The notes beneath the pieces are model-generated. The model made no database searches and was not told where the DNA came from. It was given only the letters and a program-made list of their open reading frames with translations. A DNA stretch of 64,000 nt from an uncultured Bacteroidota bacterium (lineage in GTDB: Bacteria; Bacteroidota; Bacteroidia; Flavobacteriales; Flavobacteriaceae), in the NCBI GenBank assembly GCA_902618245.1, contig CACMZR010000003.1, positions 62,001 through 126,000 of the forward strand. The letters are read 5' to 3'. The position numbers and the translations under genes are program-made. Positions 9,082 to 18,222 of the stretch are shown piece after piece. The stretch's first letter is position 1. Every line of letters begins with the position of its first letter.

Positions 9082-9894
9082 TTAATATTGTTCTTTCTTA
9101 TTAGGAAATTTCTCTGACTTTACGTCTTCACTATACTGAGTAATAGCCCTGCAAATAATTTCATCTAAATCACTATACCTTCTTAAAAATCTAGGACTAA
9201 ATTCTTTATTCATGCCCAACATGTCATGTAGAACTAGAACTTGGCCATCAACGTTTTTTCCAGCTCCAATACCAATTGTTGGAATTTTGGTTGATTTTGT
9301 TGCTTTTTCTGCAAGTGCAGCAGGTATTTTTTCAAGGACAACTCCAAAGCAGCCGATTTTTTCCAACATAATTATTTCTTCAAGTAATCGTTTTGCTTCA
9401 AGATTTTCTTTAGCTCTTACATTATAGGATCCAAATTTATATATTGATTGTGGAGTTAGACCCAAATGACCCATAACAGGAATTCCTGCTTGAATTATTC
9501 TTTGAATAGAATCCTTTACTTGATTGCCACCTTCTAATTTTACACCATGAGCCCCAGATTCTTTCATTATTCTTATTGCGGATCTTAGTGCTTCCATTGG
9601 ATCTGATTGATATGATCCAAAAGGTAAATCAACAATTACCAAAGCTCTTTTCGCAGCTCTAACAACACTTGTTGCATGGTAAATCATTTGATCGAGTGTT
9701 ATTGGCAAAGTGGTTTCATGTCCAGCCATAACATTTGAAGCAGAATCTCCTACCAAAATAACGTCAATTTTTGATTTATCGACTAATCCTGCAAAACTAT
9801 AATCATAGGCTGTAACCATTGCAATTTTTTCACCTTTTGACTTCATTTCTTGCAATGATTTAGTTGTAATTCTGGTGTAATTAGTATTTGACAT
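9082..9894 (-). CDS. panB: 3-methyl-2-oxobutanoate hydroxymethyltransferase
   Basis: Transfers a hydroxymethyl group from methylene-tetrahydrofolate to 2-oxoisovalerate, the first step of pantothenate (CoA) synthesis. The 270-residue protein has MVTAYDYSFAGLVD, the VGDSASNVMAGHETTLP metal/substrate region, GAHGVKLEGG and PVMGHLGLTPQS, all characteristic. Length is normal. It is upstream of the pseudouridine synthase gene and divergent from dnaK. A TAATTTTG element at 9910-9917 on the minus strand fits the -7 consensus, but the nearest TTG is 24 bases further upstream, which is rather far. Confidence 0.97.
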   Translation of the reverse strand: MSNTNYTRITTKSLQEMKSKGEKIAMVTAYDYSFAGLVDKSKIDVILVGDSASNVMAGHETTLPITLDQMIYHATSVVRAAKRALVIVDLPFGSYQSDPMEALRSAIRIMKESGAHGVKLEGGNQVKDSIQRIIQAGIPVMGHLGLTPQSIYKFGSYNVRAKENLEAKRLLEEIIMLEKIGCFGVVLEKIPAALAEKATKSTKIPTIGIGAGKNVDGQVLVLHDMLGMNKEFSPRFLRRYSDLDEIICRAITQYSEDVKSEKFPNKKEQY

Positions 9895-10039
9895 AATATT
9901 AAATTAGGACAAAATTATATTTTTTCATGTGACTTTATCTTCAATTTTTGTAAATATAGTGTATTATTTACTCTGCCATACTGTCATATTTGTTGTAAGT
10001 GGCATAATGCTTGGACATTGTTTTCAAAATATAAATAAA

Positions 10040-11950
10040 ATGAGTAAAATTATTGGAATTGATTTAGGAACTACAAATTCATGTGTATCTGTTATGGAAG
10101 GAAACGAACCAGTTGTGATACCAAATGCAGAAGGTAAACGTACAACACCATCTGTAATTGCATTTGTTGAAGGAGGCGAGATTAAAGTTGGAGACCCTGC
10201 AAAAAGACAAGCAGTTACTAATCCTACAAAAACAATAGCTTCTATAAAAAGGTTCATGGGCAACAAGTTTTCTGATTCAAAAAACGACGTTAAATCAGTT
10301 GCATATAAAGTTGTTAAGGGTGATAATGATACACCAAGAGTAGACATAGATGGAAGAAATTATAGCCCACAGGAGCTATCAGCAATGACTTTACAAAAAA
10401 TGAAAAAGACAGCTGAAGATTACTTAGGCCATGACGTAACAGAAGCAGTAATAACAGTTCCAGCTTACTTTAATGATTCACAAAGACAAGCGACAAAAGA
10501 GGCAGGAGAAATTTCAGGATTAAAAGTCCAAAGAATAATTAATGAACCTACAGCTGCAGCTCTAGCATATGGTCTAGACAAGGGTACTTCTGATAAAAAA
10601 ATTGCAGTATATGATTTGGGTGGAGGAACATTTGATATATCAATTCTAGAATTAGGTGATGGGGTGTTTGAGGTATTATCTACAAATGGAGATACTCATC
10701 TTGGTGGTGATGATTTTGACCAAGTAATAATTGATTTTCTTGCTGAAATGTTTCAAAAGCAGGAATCCATTGATCTTCGTAAGGATCCTATGGCCTTACA
10801 AAGACTTAAAGAGGCTGCTGAGAAATCTAAAATTGAACTTTCTTCATCTACCCAAACTGAAATAAATCTTCCTTATGTGACTGCAACTGATTCGGGACCT
10901 AAGCATCTTGTAACAACTTTGACAAGGGCAAATTTTGAAAAACTTGCTGATAGCTTAGTAAAACGTTCTATGAATCCGGTAAAAAAAGCATTAGATGATG
11001 CTGGATTATCAACTGGTGACATTGACGAGGTAATTTTAGTGGGAGGGTCAACTAGAATTCCAATAATTCAAGATGAAGTAGAGAAGTTTTTTGGTAAAAA
11101 ACCCTCAAAAGGAGTTAACCCAGACGAGGTTGTTGCTATTGGAGCAGCTATTCAAGGAGGAGTTCTAACAGGCGATGTTAAGGATGTACTTCTATTGGAT
11201 GTAACTCCTTTGTCTTTAGGGATTGAAACTATGGGCGGAGTTATGACTAAGTTAATAGATGCAAATACTACTATTCCAACAAAAAAATCTCAAATTTTTT
11301 CAACTGCAGCAGATAATCAACCATCAGTTGAAATACATGTTTTACAAGGGGAGCGGTCAATGGCAAGTGACAATAAAACGATAGGCCGATTTCATTTAGA
11401 TGGTATACCTCCAGCACAGAGAGGTACCCCACAAATTGAGGTTACTTTTGATATTGATGCCAACGGAATAATCAAAGTTAGTGCTCTTGATAAGGCTACC
11501 AACAAGTCCCAAGATATTCGTATCGAGGCTTCATCAGGTTTAACAGAAGAGGAGATCGAAAAAATGAAAAAAGAGGCCGAAGCCAATGCTGATGCTGACA
11601 AAAAGGTTAAAGAAGAAGCGGAAAAGCTCAATTCAGCCGACCAAATGATATTCCAAACTGAGAAACAACTAAGTGAATTCGGGGACAAGTTATCTGAAGA
11701 AAAGAAAAAACCAGTCGAAACTGCTCTTGCTGAGTTAAAAAAAGCACATGAGTCAAAAGATCTACAGGCAATTGATAAAGCTTTAGAATTAATTAACGAG
11801 GCTTGGAAAAATGCTTCGGAGGAAATGTATAAAGCACAAGCTGAAAAAGGATCAGCTGATGCAAAAAATGCAAATCCTAAAAAGGGTCCAAAGGCAGAAA
11901 AATCTGGGGATGATGTCCAAGATGTTGATTTTGAAGAAGTGAAAGATTAG
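10040..11950 (+). CDS. dnaK: Chaperone protein DnaK (Hsp70)
   Basis: ATP-dependent protein-folding chaperone. From the ATG at 10040 the product is 636 residues and starts with [21 protein letters not shown], the canonical DnaK N-terminus; the open frame extends upstream to 9929, but those residues are not part of the family. Phosphate-binding [23 protein letters not shown] and [10 protein letters not shown] are present, as is the substrate-binding domain and an acidic C-terminal tail ending in DVDFEEVKD. It is a single gene with its own terminator; no grpE or dnaJ is adjacent. No clear TAnnTTTG promoter with a proper -33 was found upstream. Confidence 0.98.
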   Translation: MSKIIGIDLGTTNSCVSVMEGNEPVVIPNAEGKRTTPSVIAFVEGGEIKVGDPAKRQAVTNPTKTIASIKRFMGNKFSDSKNDVKSVAYKVVKGDNDTPRVDIDGRNYSPQELSAMTLQKMKKTAEDYLGHDVTEAVITVPAYFNDSQRQATKEAGEISGLKVQRIINEPTAAALAYGLDKGTSDKKIAVYDLGGGTFDISILELGDGVFEVLSTNGDTHLGGDDFDQVIIDFLAEMFQKQESIDLRKDPMALQRLKEAAEKSKIELSSSTQTEINLPYVTATDSGPKHLVTTLTRANFEKLADSLVKRSMNPVKKALDDAGLSTGDIDEVILVGGSTRIPIIQDEVEKFFGKKPSKGVNPDEVVAIGAAIQGGVLTGDVKDVLLLDVTPLSLGIETMGGVMTKLIDANTTIPTKKSQIFSTAADNQPSVEIHVLQGERSMASDNKTIGRFHLDGIPPAQRGTPQIEVTFDIDANGIIKVSALDKATNKSQDIRIEASSGLTEEEIEKMKKEAEANADADKKVKEEAEKLNSADQMIFQTEKQLSEFGDKLSEEKKKPVETALAELKKAHESKDLQAIDKALELINEAWKNASEEMYKAQAEKGSADAKNANPKKGPKAEKSGDDVQDVDFEEVKD

Positions 11951-11988
11951 TAAAATGAGTATTCTATTTTTTGATTGATAAACTTTTG

Positions 11989-12013
11989 AAACCTGCGCAA
12001 AAGCAGGTTTTCT
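11989..12013 (+). terminator. Rho-independent terminator after dnaK
   Basis: An 8-base perfect stem, AAACCTGC (11989-11996) and GCAGGTTT (12003-12010), with a GCAAAA loop is followed by a T-rich stretch. It starts 39 bases after the dnaK stop and is among the clearest terminators in the window. Confidence 0.8.
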
Positions 12014-12034
12014 TATTTAAAATTATATCTATTT

Positions 12035-12443
12035 ATGGACAAAAAACGAGTTCTGGAAATTGCAAATAGTATATCTAAAAACACACTAATGGAAACATTA
12101 GAAATATATTATACCGATGTAGGAGATGGTTTTTTAAAGGCAAGAATGCCTGTTTCAAAAAAGGTTCACCAACCGGATGGAATACTACATGGTGGCGCTA
12201 CAGCCGCACTGGCTGAAAGTGTAGGTAGCGCAGCAGTATATTTTTAATAAAGATCCTAATACAAAAGTTCGTGGTATTGAGATCACAGCCAATCATATAA
12301 AGGGTATCTCAGACGGTTTTGTTTATGCTACTGCTAAGCCAATTCATAGTGGTAAAACTATCCAGTACTGGGAAATAAAAGTCGTAAATCAAAAAGATGA
12401 ATTAATATCTTTATGTAAACTAATCACTTTTACGAAGCGATAA
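12035..12443 (+). pseudogene. menI: MenI-like hotdog thioesterase (DHNA-CoA hydrolase type), frameshifted
   Basis: Two frames together encode one complete hotdog thioesterase of the PaaI/YdiI type. The first part (12035-12244) ends with GILHGGATAALAESVGSAAVYF, then TAA at 12245-12247. The second frame resumes at 12246 with NKDPNTKVRGIEITANH and runs to the TAA at 12441-12443. Removing one T from the T5 run at 12241-12245 restores a 135-residue protein. The HGGA..ALAES and EITANHI motifs resemble E. coli YdiI (MenI), which hydrolyses 1,4-dihydroxy-2-naphthoyl-CoA. The location before a MenA-like and a MenE-like gene supports that role. It may be a real pseudogene, a slippage site or a sequencing error in the homopolymer. 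Confidence 0.85.
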
Positions 12444-12467
12444 CAAAATTTAAATTATTTTTTAGAA

Positions 12468-12475
12468 TATATTTG
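12468..12475 (+). promoter_or_regulatory. Possible -7 promoter element for the PAS-prenyltransferase gene
   Basis: TATATTTG matches TAnnTTTG exactly, 23 bases before the ATG at 12499 and after the frameshifted thioesterase. No TTG is seen at the -33 distance. If active, it would let the downstream menaquinone genes be transcribed independently of the broken gene. Confidence 0.3.
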
Positions 12476-12498
12476 TTTCAAAATTTTAAACAAAAAAA

Positions 12499-13839
12499 AT
12501 GAAAAGCGTAATTATTTGTGATATGGAAGGAGTAATACAGGAGATGAATAATGGAGCTCTTGAAATGTTTGGTTACTCAAAAGACGAATTAGTTGGTATA
12601 AAAAGAGTTTCAATTTTTTCTCCTGGAGAGATTGTAATTCAAAATGTTTTAGGCTGGCTAGAAGAAGCAAATAAACATGGAAAATCTATTGTTAAAACAA
12701 ATTTCATTAGAAAAGACGGATCATATTTCAATGCTGAAATTATCATAACACCAAATTTTGCTAATGGAAAAGATAAACCTCAAACTGGTTATTGCGGAAT
12801 CACAAAAGAGATTAAAGAAGATGTCAATATTCCAATTAGTTTCACGACAAAAATTATAAAAGGAATTGCAATTACAAGGGGCGGTTTTACATTGGCATCT
12901 ATATTACCTATGGTAATCGTTTCATTGATTTTAAGTCAAACAAATTCATTATCATTGACAAATGCATTTCTGTCTATAATTGGAATAATTTGTGCTCATA
13001 TTTTCGGAAATCTATACAATGACTATTTCGATGTAAAATCGGGAACTGATGAAAATAACAATGAATACTTTAATGTTGGTGATAAATCCATAATATTAAG
13101 AGGTGCACAGATTTCTGGAGGAAGTAGGGCTATAGAATTAGGTTTGATTACACTTAAAAAAACTAAATTTTTAGGAAATCTAATGATCATAATCGCATTA
13201 TCATGCATTATTTTACTTTCGGTAAATATATACTTTCAAACAGGATCATTTGATAACATATATGGTGTTGGCTTAATTGGTTTTTTAGGTTTATTCTTGG
13301 CATACTTTTACACAGCTGAACCATTAAAATTTTCTTCTAGAAAAGGACTAGGTGAATTAACTATATTTTTAACCTTTGGACCACTCCTAACTTTAGGAAG
13401 CTTTTTTGCAATGTCAAATACTTCAATTGAAATTTCATTTCAAGTTTTGCAAAATTTTGTTTTGATTGGCATTCCATTGGGTTTACTTACAACAAATATC
13501 CTTTTAATTAATCAGTTTCCAGATTTAAAGTCAGATAAGAAATCTAATAAAATAAATTTGGTTGTTTTATTTGGAAAAAAATATTCTAGATGGTTATATT
13601 TAGTCAACCTTTTTGTTATCTACATTACAACAATTTATTTTTTTAAAGATTCCTTTCAAACTTTCTACTATCCAAATGTTTTATACTTAATTTTCTTATT
13701 ATTAATTATATACGGTATGTATATTTTTGTAGGTCTGTATAAATTTTATGATTCTAGAAAATTAGTTTTCTATAATATCCATACTATTTATTATCAAATT
13801 ATTTTTTGTCTGGGAATTATTTCAACTTTTTATCTTTAG
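12499..13839 (+). CDS. PAS domain fused to a MenA-like UbiA-family prenyltransferase
   Basis: A 446-residue fusion. Residues 1-105 look like a PAS domain: VIICDMEGVIQEMNNGALEMFGYSKDELVG, a KDGSYFNAEIIITP strand pair and a terminal GYCGITKEI. Residues from about 115 are a polytopic membrane prenyltransferase with the first Asp-rich motif NDYFDVKSGTD (Asn174-Asp184) and a second, NQFPDLKSDKKSNK (around residue 338), the arrangement seen in MenA. MenA attaches a polyprenyl chain to 1,4-dihydroxy-2-naphthoate in the membrane. Neighbours are a MenI-like thioesterase and a MenE-like ligase, which supports a menaquinone role. The N-terminal sensor domain is unusual and suggests redox or ligand control; that is inference. 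Confidence 0.85.
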   Translation: MKSVIICDMEGVIQEMNNGALEMFGYSKDELVGIKRVSIFSPGEIVIQNVLGWLEEANKHGKSIVKTNFIRKDGSYFNAEIIITPNFANGKDKPQTGYCGITKEIKEDVNIPISFTTKIIKGIAITRGGFTLASILPMVIVSLILSQTNSLSLTNAFLSIIGIICAHIFGNLYNDYFDVKSGTDENNNEYFNVGDKSIILRGAQISGGSRAIELGLITLKKTKFLGNLMIIIALSCIILLSVNIYFQTGSFDNIYGVGLIGFLGLFLAYFYTAEPLKFSSRKGLGELTIFLTFGPLLTLGSFFAMSNTSIEISFQVLQNFVLIGIPLGLLTTNILLINQFPDLKSDKKSNKINLVVLFGKKYSRWLYLVNLFVIYITTIYFFKDSFQTFYYPNVLYLIFLLLIIYGMYIFVGLYKFYDSRKLVFYNIHTIYYQIIFCLGIISTFYL

Positions 13840-13850
13840 AAGAATAATTG

Positions 13851-14750
13851 ATGTTTCTAAATGAGGCTGAATCCACAAAAAACCCCTTTTGGATGTACCT
13901 TTTGGGTTCACTCATCATAATATTTTTTTCAATACTTGGTCAACTACCATTGACATTTTTCATTTCAGGGGAAAAGTTATTATCCGCTGGTGGTGATCCA
14001 ATTTTAGCTTTGAGAAATCTGGACAAAAATCTACAACTTTTTTTACTCTTAATTCCTTCATTGGTTGGCTTTTCTGGACTAATTTTAGTTGTATATAAAT
14101 TACATGAAAAATCATTAAAAACTATTTCGACCTCAAGAAATAATTTCGATTGGCAGAGAATGTTTTTTGCTTTTTTTTTATGGAGTCTTATTACAGTTTT
14201 GCTTTTGATTGGGGATTACTTTTTTAATCCAACCGATTATCAATGGAATTTTAAATTATTACCTTTTCTAATTCTTTTTATTATTTCTATTACTTTGATA
14301 CCAATTCAAGCAAGCTTTGAAGAATATATATTTAGAGGCTACCTTTTACATGGCTTTACTTCATTTTTTAAAAAGCCCTGGCTTTCATTAGTTATGACAT
14401 CGATCATTTTTGGATGTTTACATTTTTCTAATCCAGAAGTTGAAAAAATTGGTTATGGTATATTGATATATTATATTGGAACTGGATTTTTTTTAGGAAT
14501 TTTAACAATTATTGACAGGGGTATAGAGTTAGCTTTAGGATTTCATATAGCAAATAACTTATTAATATCTTTATTATTAACCTCATCATGGACAGCATTT
14601 CAGACAGAATCAATTTTTTTAGATATTTCTGAACCCTCAATAGGTTTTGAAGTCATTTTCCCTGTTTTAGTCGTATACCCTTTATTCTTATTTATTGTGT
14701 CAAAAAAATACAAATTGTCAGATTGGAAAAATAGATTATTAAATACTTAG
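13851..14750 (+). CDS. CPBP-family intramembrane glutamic endopeptidase
   Basis: Polytopic membrane protein of about 299 residues with the ABI/CPBP protease motifs: FEEYIFRGYL (EExxxR), FGCLHF and the later FHIANNLL, each in a hydrophobic segment. The family contains Rce1-like prenyl-protein proteases and proteins of unknown substrate in bacteria. The ATG at 13851 is chosen over the TTG immediately before it. It follows the PAS-prenyltransferase by 11 bases and precedes the MenE-like gene by 4 bases, so it belongs to the same transcript. Its substrate is unknown. Confidence 0.9.
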   Translation: MFLNEAESTKNPFWMYLLGSLIIIFFSILGQLPLTFFISGEKLLSAGGDPILALRNLDKNLQLFLLLIPSLVGFSGLILVVYKLHEKSLKTISTSRNNFDWQRMFFAFFLWSLITVLLLIGDYFFNPTDYQWNFKLLPFLILFIISITLIPIQASFEEYIFRGYLLHGFTSFFKKPWLSLVMTSIIFGCLHFSNPEVEKIGYGILIYYIGTGFFLGILTIIDRGIELALGFHIANNLLISLLLTSSWTAFQTESIFLDISEPSIGFEVIFPVLVVYPLFLFIVSKKYKLSDWKNRLLNT

Positions 14751-14754
14751 CTTA

Positions 14755-15840
14755 ATGGAAATACCTAAATTTTCAAAAATTCACAATCGTTTTCGCCTCA
14801 ATGGTTATTTTTATGATAGAAATACTCTGAAAGAAGTAGCCTATAATTTCATAAAGGAAGGAGATCTTTATGAAACCTTTTTGGGAGACTTTATTTTAGA
14901 TTGGCTCGATAACTCAGATTCAATTTATCTTAGCACATCAATATCAAAGAAAAATAAGATATTGGTTAAAAAACAGTCGCTTGTTAGCAGCGCAATTTCA
15001 ACTGGAGATTTTTTAAAGGTAAGTGTTGGGGATAGAGCTCTTCATTGTTTACCTACAAACTATATAGCAGGTAAAATGATGTTAATAAGAGCATTAATTT
15101 TAGGTCTTGAAATTGATCTGATTTCTCCATCCAAAAAACCCTTCTATAAAAACAAAAAATTTTACGATTTTGCAGCGATGACCCCGATTCAGGCATTTCA
15201 CTCTATAGCTGATTTAGGTAGAATAAAAAAGTTGATAATTGGAGGTGCTTATCTATCTAACGCACTCCAGCAGGCTTTGATAAAGGCTAAAATAAATGCC
15301 TATGAAACATATGGAATGATGGAGACACTTTCACATATTGCCGTACGTAAGATGACTGATCCTATATCTGAATTCAAGTGTTTGCCAGGAATTTTTGTAG
15401 GACAAGATAATCGCAAATGTTTAACTATTGATGCACCTAGATTAGATATCAAAAATCTTATTACTAATGATCAGGTAGAATTATATGGTCCAACTAAATT
15501 TAGATTGATTGGGAGTATTGATCACATAATTAAACTGGATGGTTTTAATATACACCCTGAGCAAGTTGAACGAAAGTTATCTGAAAAAATATCCTTTCAT
15601 TTTTTTATTGATAAAATAGCCTTAAAATCAAAAAAAGAAAAATTAACTATAGTTATTGAATATAATTCTAAGATCGATTTTAAGAAACTTAAAGATCAGA
15701 TTAAGAGTTGTAAAAAGCTTGAGAAATATGAAATTCCTAAATACATTACCCTACATGAAAAATTCATACAAACATACAGTGGTAAGATAAAGCGAAAGGA
15801 AACAATGAATCAGGAGCCATTTAATGTATTAGACTTGTAA
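14755..15840 (+). CDS. menE: MenE-like AMP-binding ligase with eroded motifs
   Basis: A 361-residue member of the short Bacteroidota MenE (o-succinylbenzoate-CoA ligase) group, which activates o-succinylbenzoate in menaquinone synthesis. Order and overall pattern match: CLPTNYIAGKMMLIRAL, IIGGAYLS, YETYGMMETLSHIAVRK, a hinge region and the C-terminal SGKIKRKE with the likely catalytic Lys344. However, the phosphate-binding loop is not recognisable: at residues 60-70 the sequence is STSISKKNKIL where TSGSTGKPK is expected. The A5 motif reads YGMME instead of YGMTE, and the GRxD hinge motif reads GSID. Function may be altered or lost. Its last 12 bases overlap the convergent carboxylase gene. 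Confidence 0.75.
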   Translation: MEIPKFSKIHNRFRLNGYFYDRNTLKEVAYNFIKEGDLYETFLGDFILDWLDNSDSIYLSTSISKKNKILVKKQSLVSSAISTGDFLKVSVGDRALHCLPTNYIAGKMMLIRALILGLEIDLISPSKKPFYKNKKFYDFAAMTPIQAFHSIADLGRIKKLIIGGAYLSNALQQALIKAKINAYETYGMMETLSHIAVRKMTDPISEFKCLPGIFVGQDNRKCLTIDAPRLDIKNLITNDQVELYGPTKFRLIGSIDHIIKLDGFNIHPEQVERKLSEKISFHFFIDKIALKSKKEKLTIVIEYNSKIDFKKLKDQIKSCKKLEKYEIPKYITLHEKFIQTYSGKIKRKETMNQEPFNVLDL

Positions 15841-17457
15841 TATTCCCATATTAAATTTCTTATCTATTGGAGATTGATTTGCTATTTCAATTCCCATACT
15901 AATCCATGATCGGGTCTCTGCGGGATCTATTACGGCATCAACCCATAACTGAGAAGCTGCAAATACTACATCAGTTTTTTCGTCGTATTTACTTTTTATT
16001 TTTTCTTTAATTAAAGATTCTTTTTTATCGTTAAATATCTCTCCATTTTTTAACGCAGAAGATTTTTCAATTTGTAGTAACACTTCTGCTGCTTGACTTC
16101 CACCCATTACAGCAATTTTTGCTGAAGGCCAAGCGAGTATTAGCCTTGGGTCAAAGGCTTTTCCACACATTGCGTAGTTTCCAGCTCCAAAAGAGTTTCC
16201 AATAATTATAGTAAATTTTGGTACAACTGAATTAGCAACTGCATTTACCATCTTAGCACCATCTTTTATAATTCCGGCGTGTTCTGCTTTACTTCCAACC
16301 ATAAATCCAGTAACATCTTGCAGAAAAACAAGTGGTATATTTTTTTGATTGCAGTTAGCTATAAACCTTGTAGCTTTATCTGCTGCGTCTCCGTATATAA
16401 CACCACCAAACTGCATTTCTCCGTTCTTACTCTTTACCATTTTTCTTTGGTTAGCTACAATTCCAATCGACCATCCATCAATTTTAGCATAACAAGTGAT
16501 TATAGTTTGACCATATTCTTTTTTATATTCATCAATTGAATTCTTATCAACAAGCGTGTCAATCAATTCATATGAATCATAAGGTTGTGTAATTTTCTTT
16601 GGTAAAATTGAATAAATTCTGTCTTTTTCAATTTCAGGTATTATAATTTCTGAGCGTTTAAAGCCCGCTTTTGGGAAAGAACCAATTTTATCAACAATAC
16701 TTCTTATTTTATCCAAAGCAGCTTTATCATCTTTTAATTTATAATCCGTAACCCCACTAATACCGCTGTGAGTATCAGCTCCTCCTAAAAATTCATTATC
16801 AACATTTTCCCCAATAGCTGCTTTAACAAGATAGCTCCCTGCCAAAAAAATACTTCCCGTTTTTTCTACTATAATTGCCTCATCAGACATAATTGGTAGG
16901 TATGCACCTCCTGCAACACAACTTCCCATAACAGCTGCAATTTGGACAATACCCATGCTGCTCATTTTCGCATTATTTCTAAATATTCTACCGAAGTTTT
17001 CTTTATCAGCGAAAAGTTCTTCTTGAAGAGGAAGAAAAATACCAGCACTATCTACTAAATAAATTATTGGAATTCTGTTCTCAATAGCTATTTCTTGCGC
17101 TCTTAAATTTTTTTTAGTTGTCATTGGAAACCAAGCACCAGCTTTTACACTTGGATCATTTGCAACAATTACACAATACCTTCCTGATACCTTACCAATT
17201 ACAACTATAACACCTGCTGATGGACACCCACCATATTCTTTGTACATACCTTCACCAGCTAGAATTCCAATTTCATGTATTGTATTAGGATCGTCAATAA
17301 GATTTTTCACTCTTTCTCTAGCTGATAATTTACCTTGGCTTCTAAGTTTATCAAGACGATTTTTACCTCCTCCTAATTTAATTTTTCTAGCTTTTGACTC
17401 AATTTCTGCCAATGACATTTTCATTGAGTCCTTATTTTTTTCTTTTTCTAGTTCCAT
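15829..17457 (-). CDS. Acyl-CoA carboxylase, carboxyltransferase (beta) subunit
   Basis: A 542-residue crotonase-fold carboxyltransferase. It contains LRSQGKLSARERV, GSCVAGGAYLPIMSDE, FLQDVTGFMVGSKAEHAGI and DGAKMVNAV, closest in style to methylcrotonyl-CoA carboxylase beta subunits (leucine degradation), with propionyl- or geranyl-CoA carboxylases as alternatives. Length is right for MccB. It transfers a carboxyl group from biotin to an acyl-CoA. No biotin-carboxylase alpha subunit is in the window, so the partner must be elsewhere. It is a single leftward gene, convergent with the MenE-like gene. Confidence 0.92.
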   Translation of the reverse strand: MELEKEKNKDSMKMSLAEIESKARKIKLGGGKNRLDKLRSQGKLSARERVKNLIDDPNTIHEIGILAGEGMYKEYGGCPSAGVIVVIGKVSGRYCVIVANDPSVKAGAWFPMTTKKNLRAQEIAIENRIPIIYLVDSAGIFLPLQEELFADKENFGRIFRNNAKMSSMGIVQIAAVMGSCVAGGAYLPIMSDEAIIVEKTGSIFLAGSYLVKAAIGENVDNEFLGGADTHSGISGVTDYKLKDDKAALDKIRSIVDKIGSFPKAGFKRSEIIIPEIEKDRIYSILPKKITQPYDSYELIDTLVDKNSIDEYKKEYGQTIITCYAKIDGWSIGIVANQRKMVKSKNGEMQFGGVIYGDAADKATRFIANCNQKNIPLVFLQDVTGFMVGSKAEHAGIIKDGAKMVNAVANSVVPKFTIIIGNSFGAGNYAMCGKAFDPRLILAWPSAKIAVMGGSQAAEVLLQIEKSSALKNGEIFNDKKESLIKEKIKSKYDEKTDVVFAASQLWVDAVIDPAETRSWISMGIEIANQSPIDKKFNMGILQV

Positions 17458-17529
17458 TAATAAATAAATGATTCTACTAAAGTAATAATTTATATATGTG
17501 TCATTTTAAATAAATGTTCGATATTTGAG

Positions 17530-17721
17530 ATGCAAAAAGTAATGTACTTAAATAAAAATAAAATAGTAGGTATTACTGCATTGATTATGGTTATAATTGG
17601 TACGGCTTTAATTATGGTAGGTGTCTTTAAATATCGAGAATATGCAATAGGATTTTCAATTGCTGGGGTTGGATTTTATGCTATAGCTTGGGCTTTTAAT
17701 GCTTTAAGAGGTAGGATTTAA
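17530..17721 (+). CDS. Small two-helix membrane protein
   Basis: A 63-residue protein with two hydrophobic helices, one from a GITALIMVIIGTALIMVG segment and one from a FSIAGVGFYAIAWAFNAL segment, and an end in RGRI. It resembles the small flavobacterial membrane proteins that NCBI labels CAL67264 family, but I cannot confirm this without a search. A second ATG four codons in is possible. It sits between the divergent carboxylase gene and a convergent acetyltransferase gene. Function unknown. Confidence 0.7.
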   Translation: MQKVMYLNKNKIVGITALIMVIIGTALIMVGVFKYREYAIGFSIAGVGFYAIAWAFNALRGRI

Positions 17722-17754
17722 TTTAGTAAAAGACAAAATTAAATTTAAAGACTA

Positions 17755-18222
17755 TCAGTTTAAATTCAATTCCATTTTTATATTTCCTCTAGAATAAACA
17801 ACATTAGACTCCATTTCCACATCTAAAAAACCATACTTGTAGTACAAATGAATTGAATTCTCTAATTTAGTGTTAGAGTAGAGAACAATTTTTTTCCATT
17901 CATTTTTTTTTGCGAATGAAATTGCGAACTTCATTATAGAGTTTCCATACCCTTGTCCTCTGTAAATTGGATTAATAGCCATTTTACTAAATTCAAAAAC
18001 ACTTTCTTCTATCTTAATAAATGTGAATGTTCCTATAACTTTACTATTTAATTCTACCATAATTATATGCCCTCCAGGATCTAATATTTTTGATTTAGGA
18101 TTGTTGAGAACTAACTCATCTATGGGCTCCACAAAAAAACAACTTTCTAGCCACTCCAGGTTTAAAGACTTAAAAATAGCAGCATCCTTTTTGGAATATT
18201 TTCTAAATTTAATTTTTTTCAT
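17755..18222 (-). CDS. GNAT-family N-acetyltransferase
   Basis: A 155-residue GNAT protein. The acetyl-CoA binding loop is visible as [19 protein letters not shown] (the R/Q-x-x-G-x-G/A motif A), followed by the [19 protein letters not shown] stretch typical of motif B. Substrate unknown. Its start overlaps the fumC 3' end by 14 bases, so the two are probably translated from one message. Confidence 0.88.
   Translation of the reverse strand: MKKIKFRKYSKKDAAIFKSLNLEWLESCFFVEPIDELVLNNPKSKILDPGGHIIMVELNSKVIGTFTFIKIEESVFEFSKMAINPIYRGQGYGNSIMKFAISFAKKNEWKKIVLYSNTKLENSIHLYYKYGFLDVEMESNVVYSRGNIKMELNLN

Noticed and set aside
9929-10039. N-terminal extension of the dnaK frame by 37 residues
   Set aside because: DnaK proteins begin at the [12 protein letters not shown] segment; the extension starts at a non-ATG codon and has no family match.
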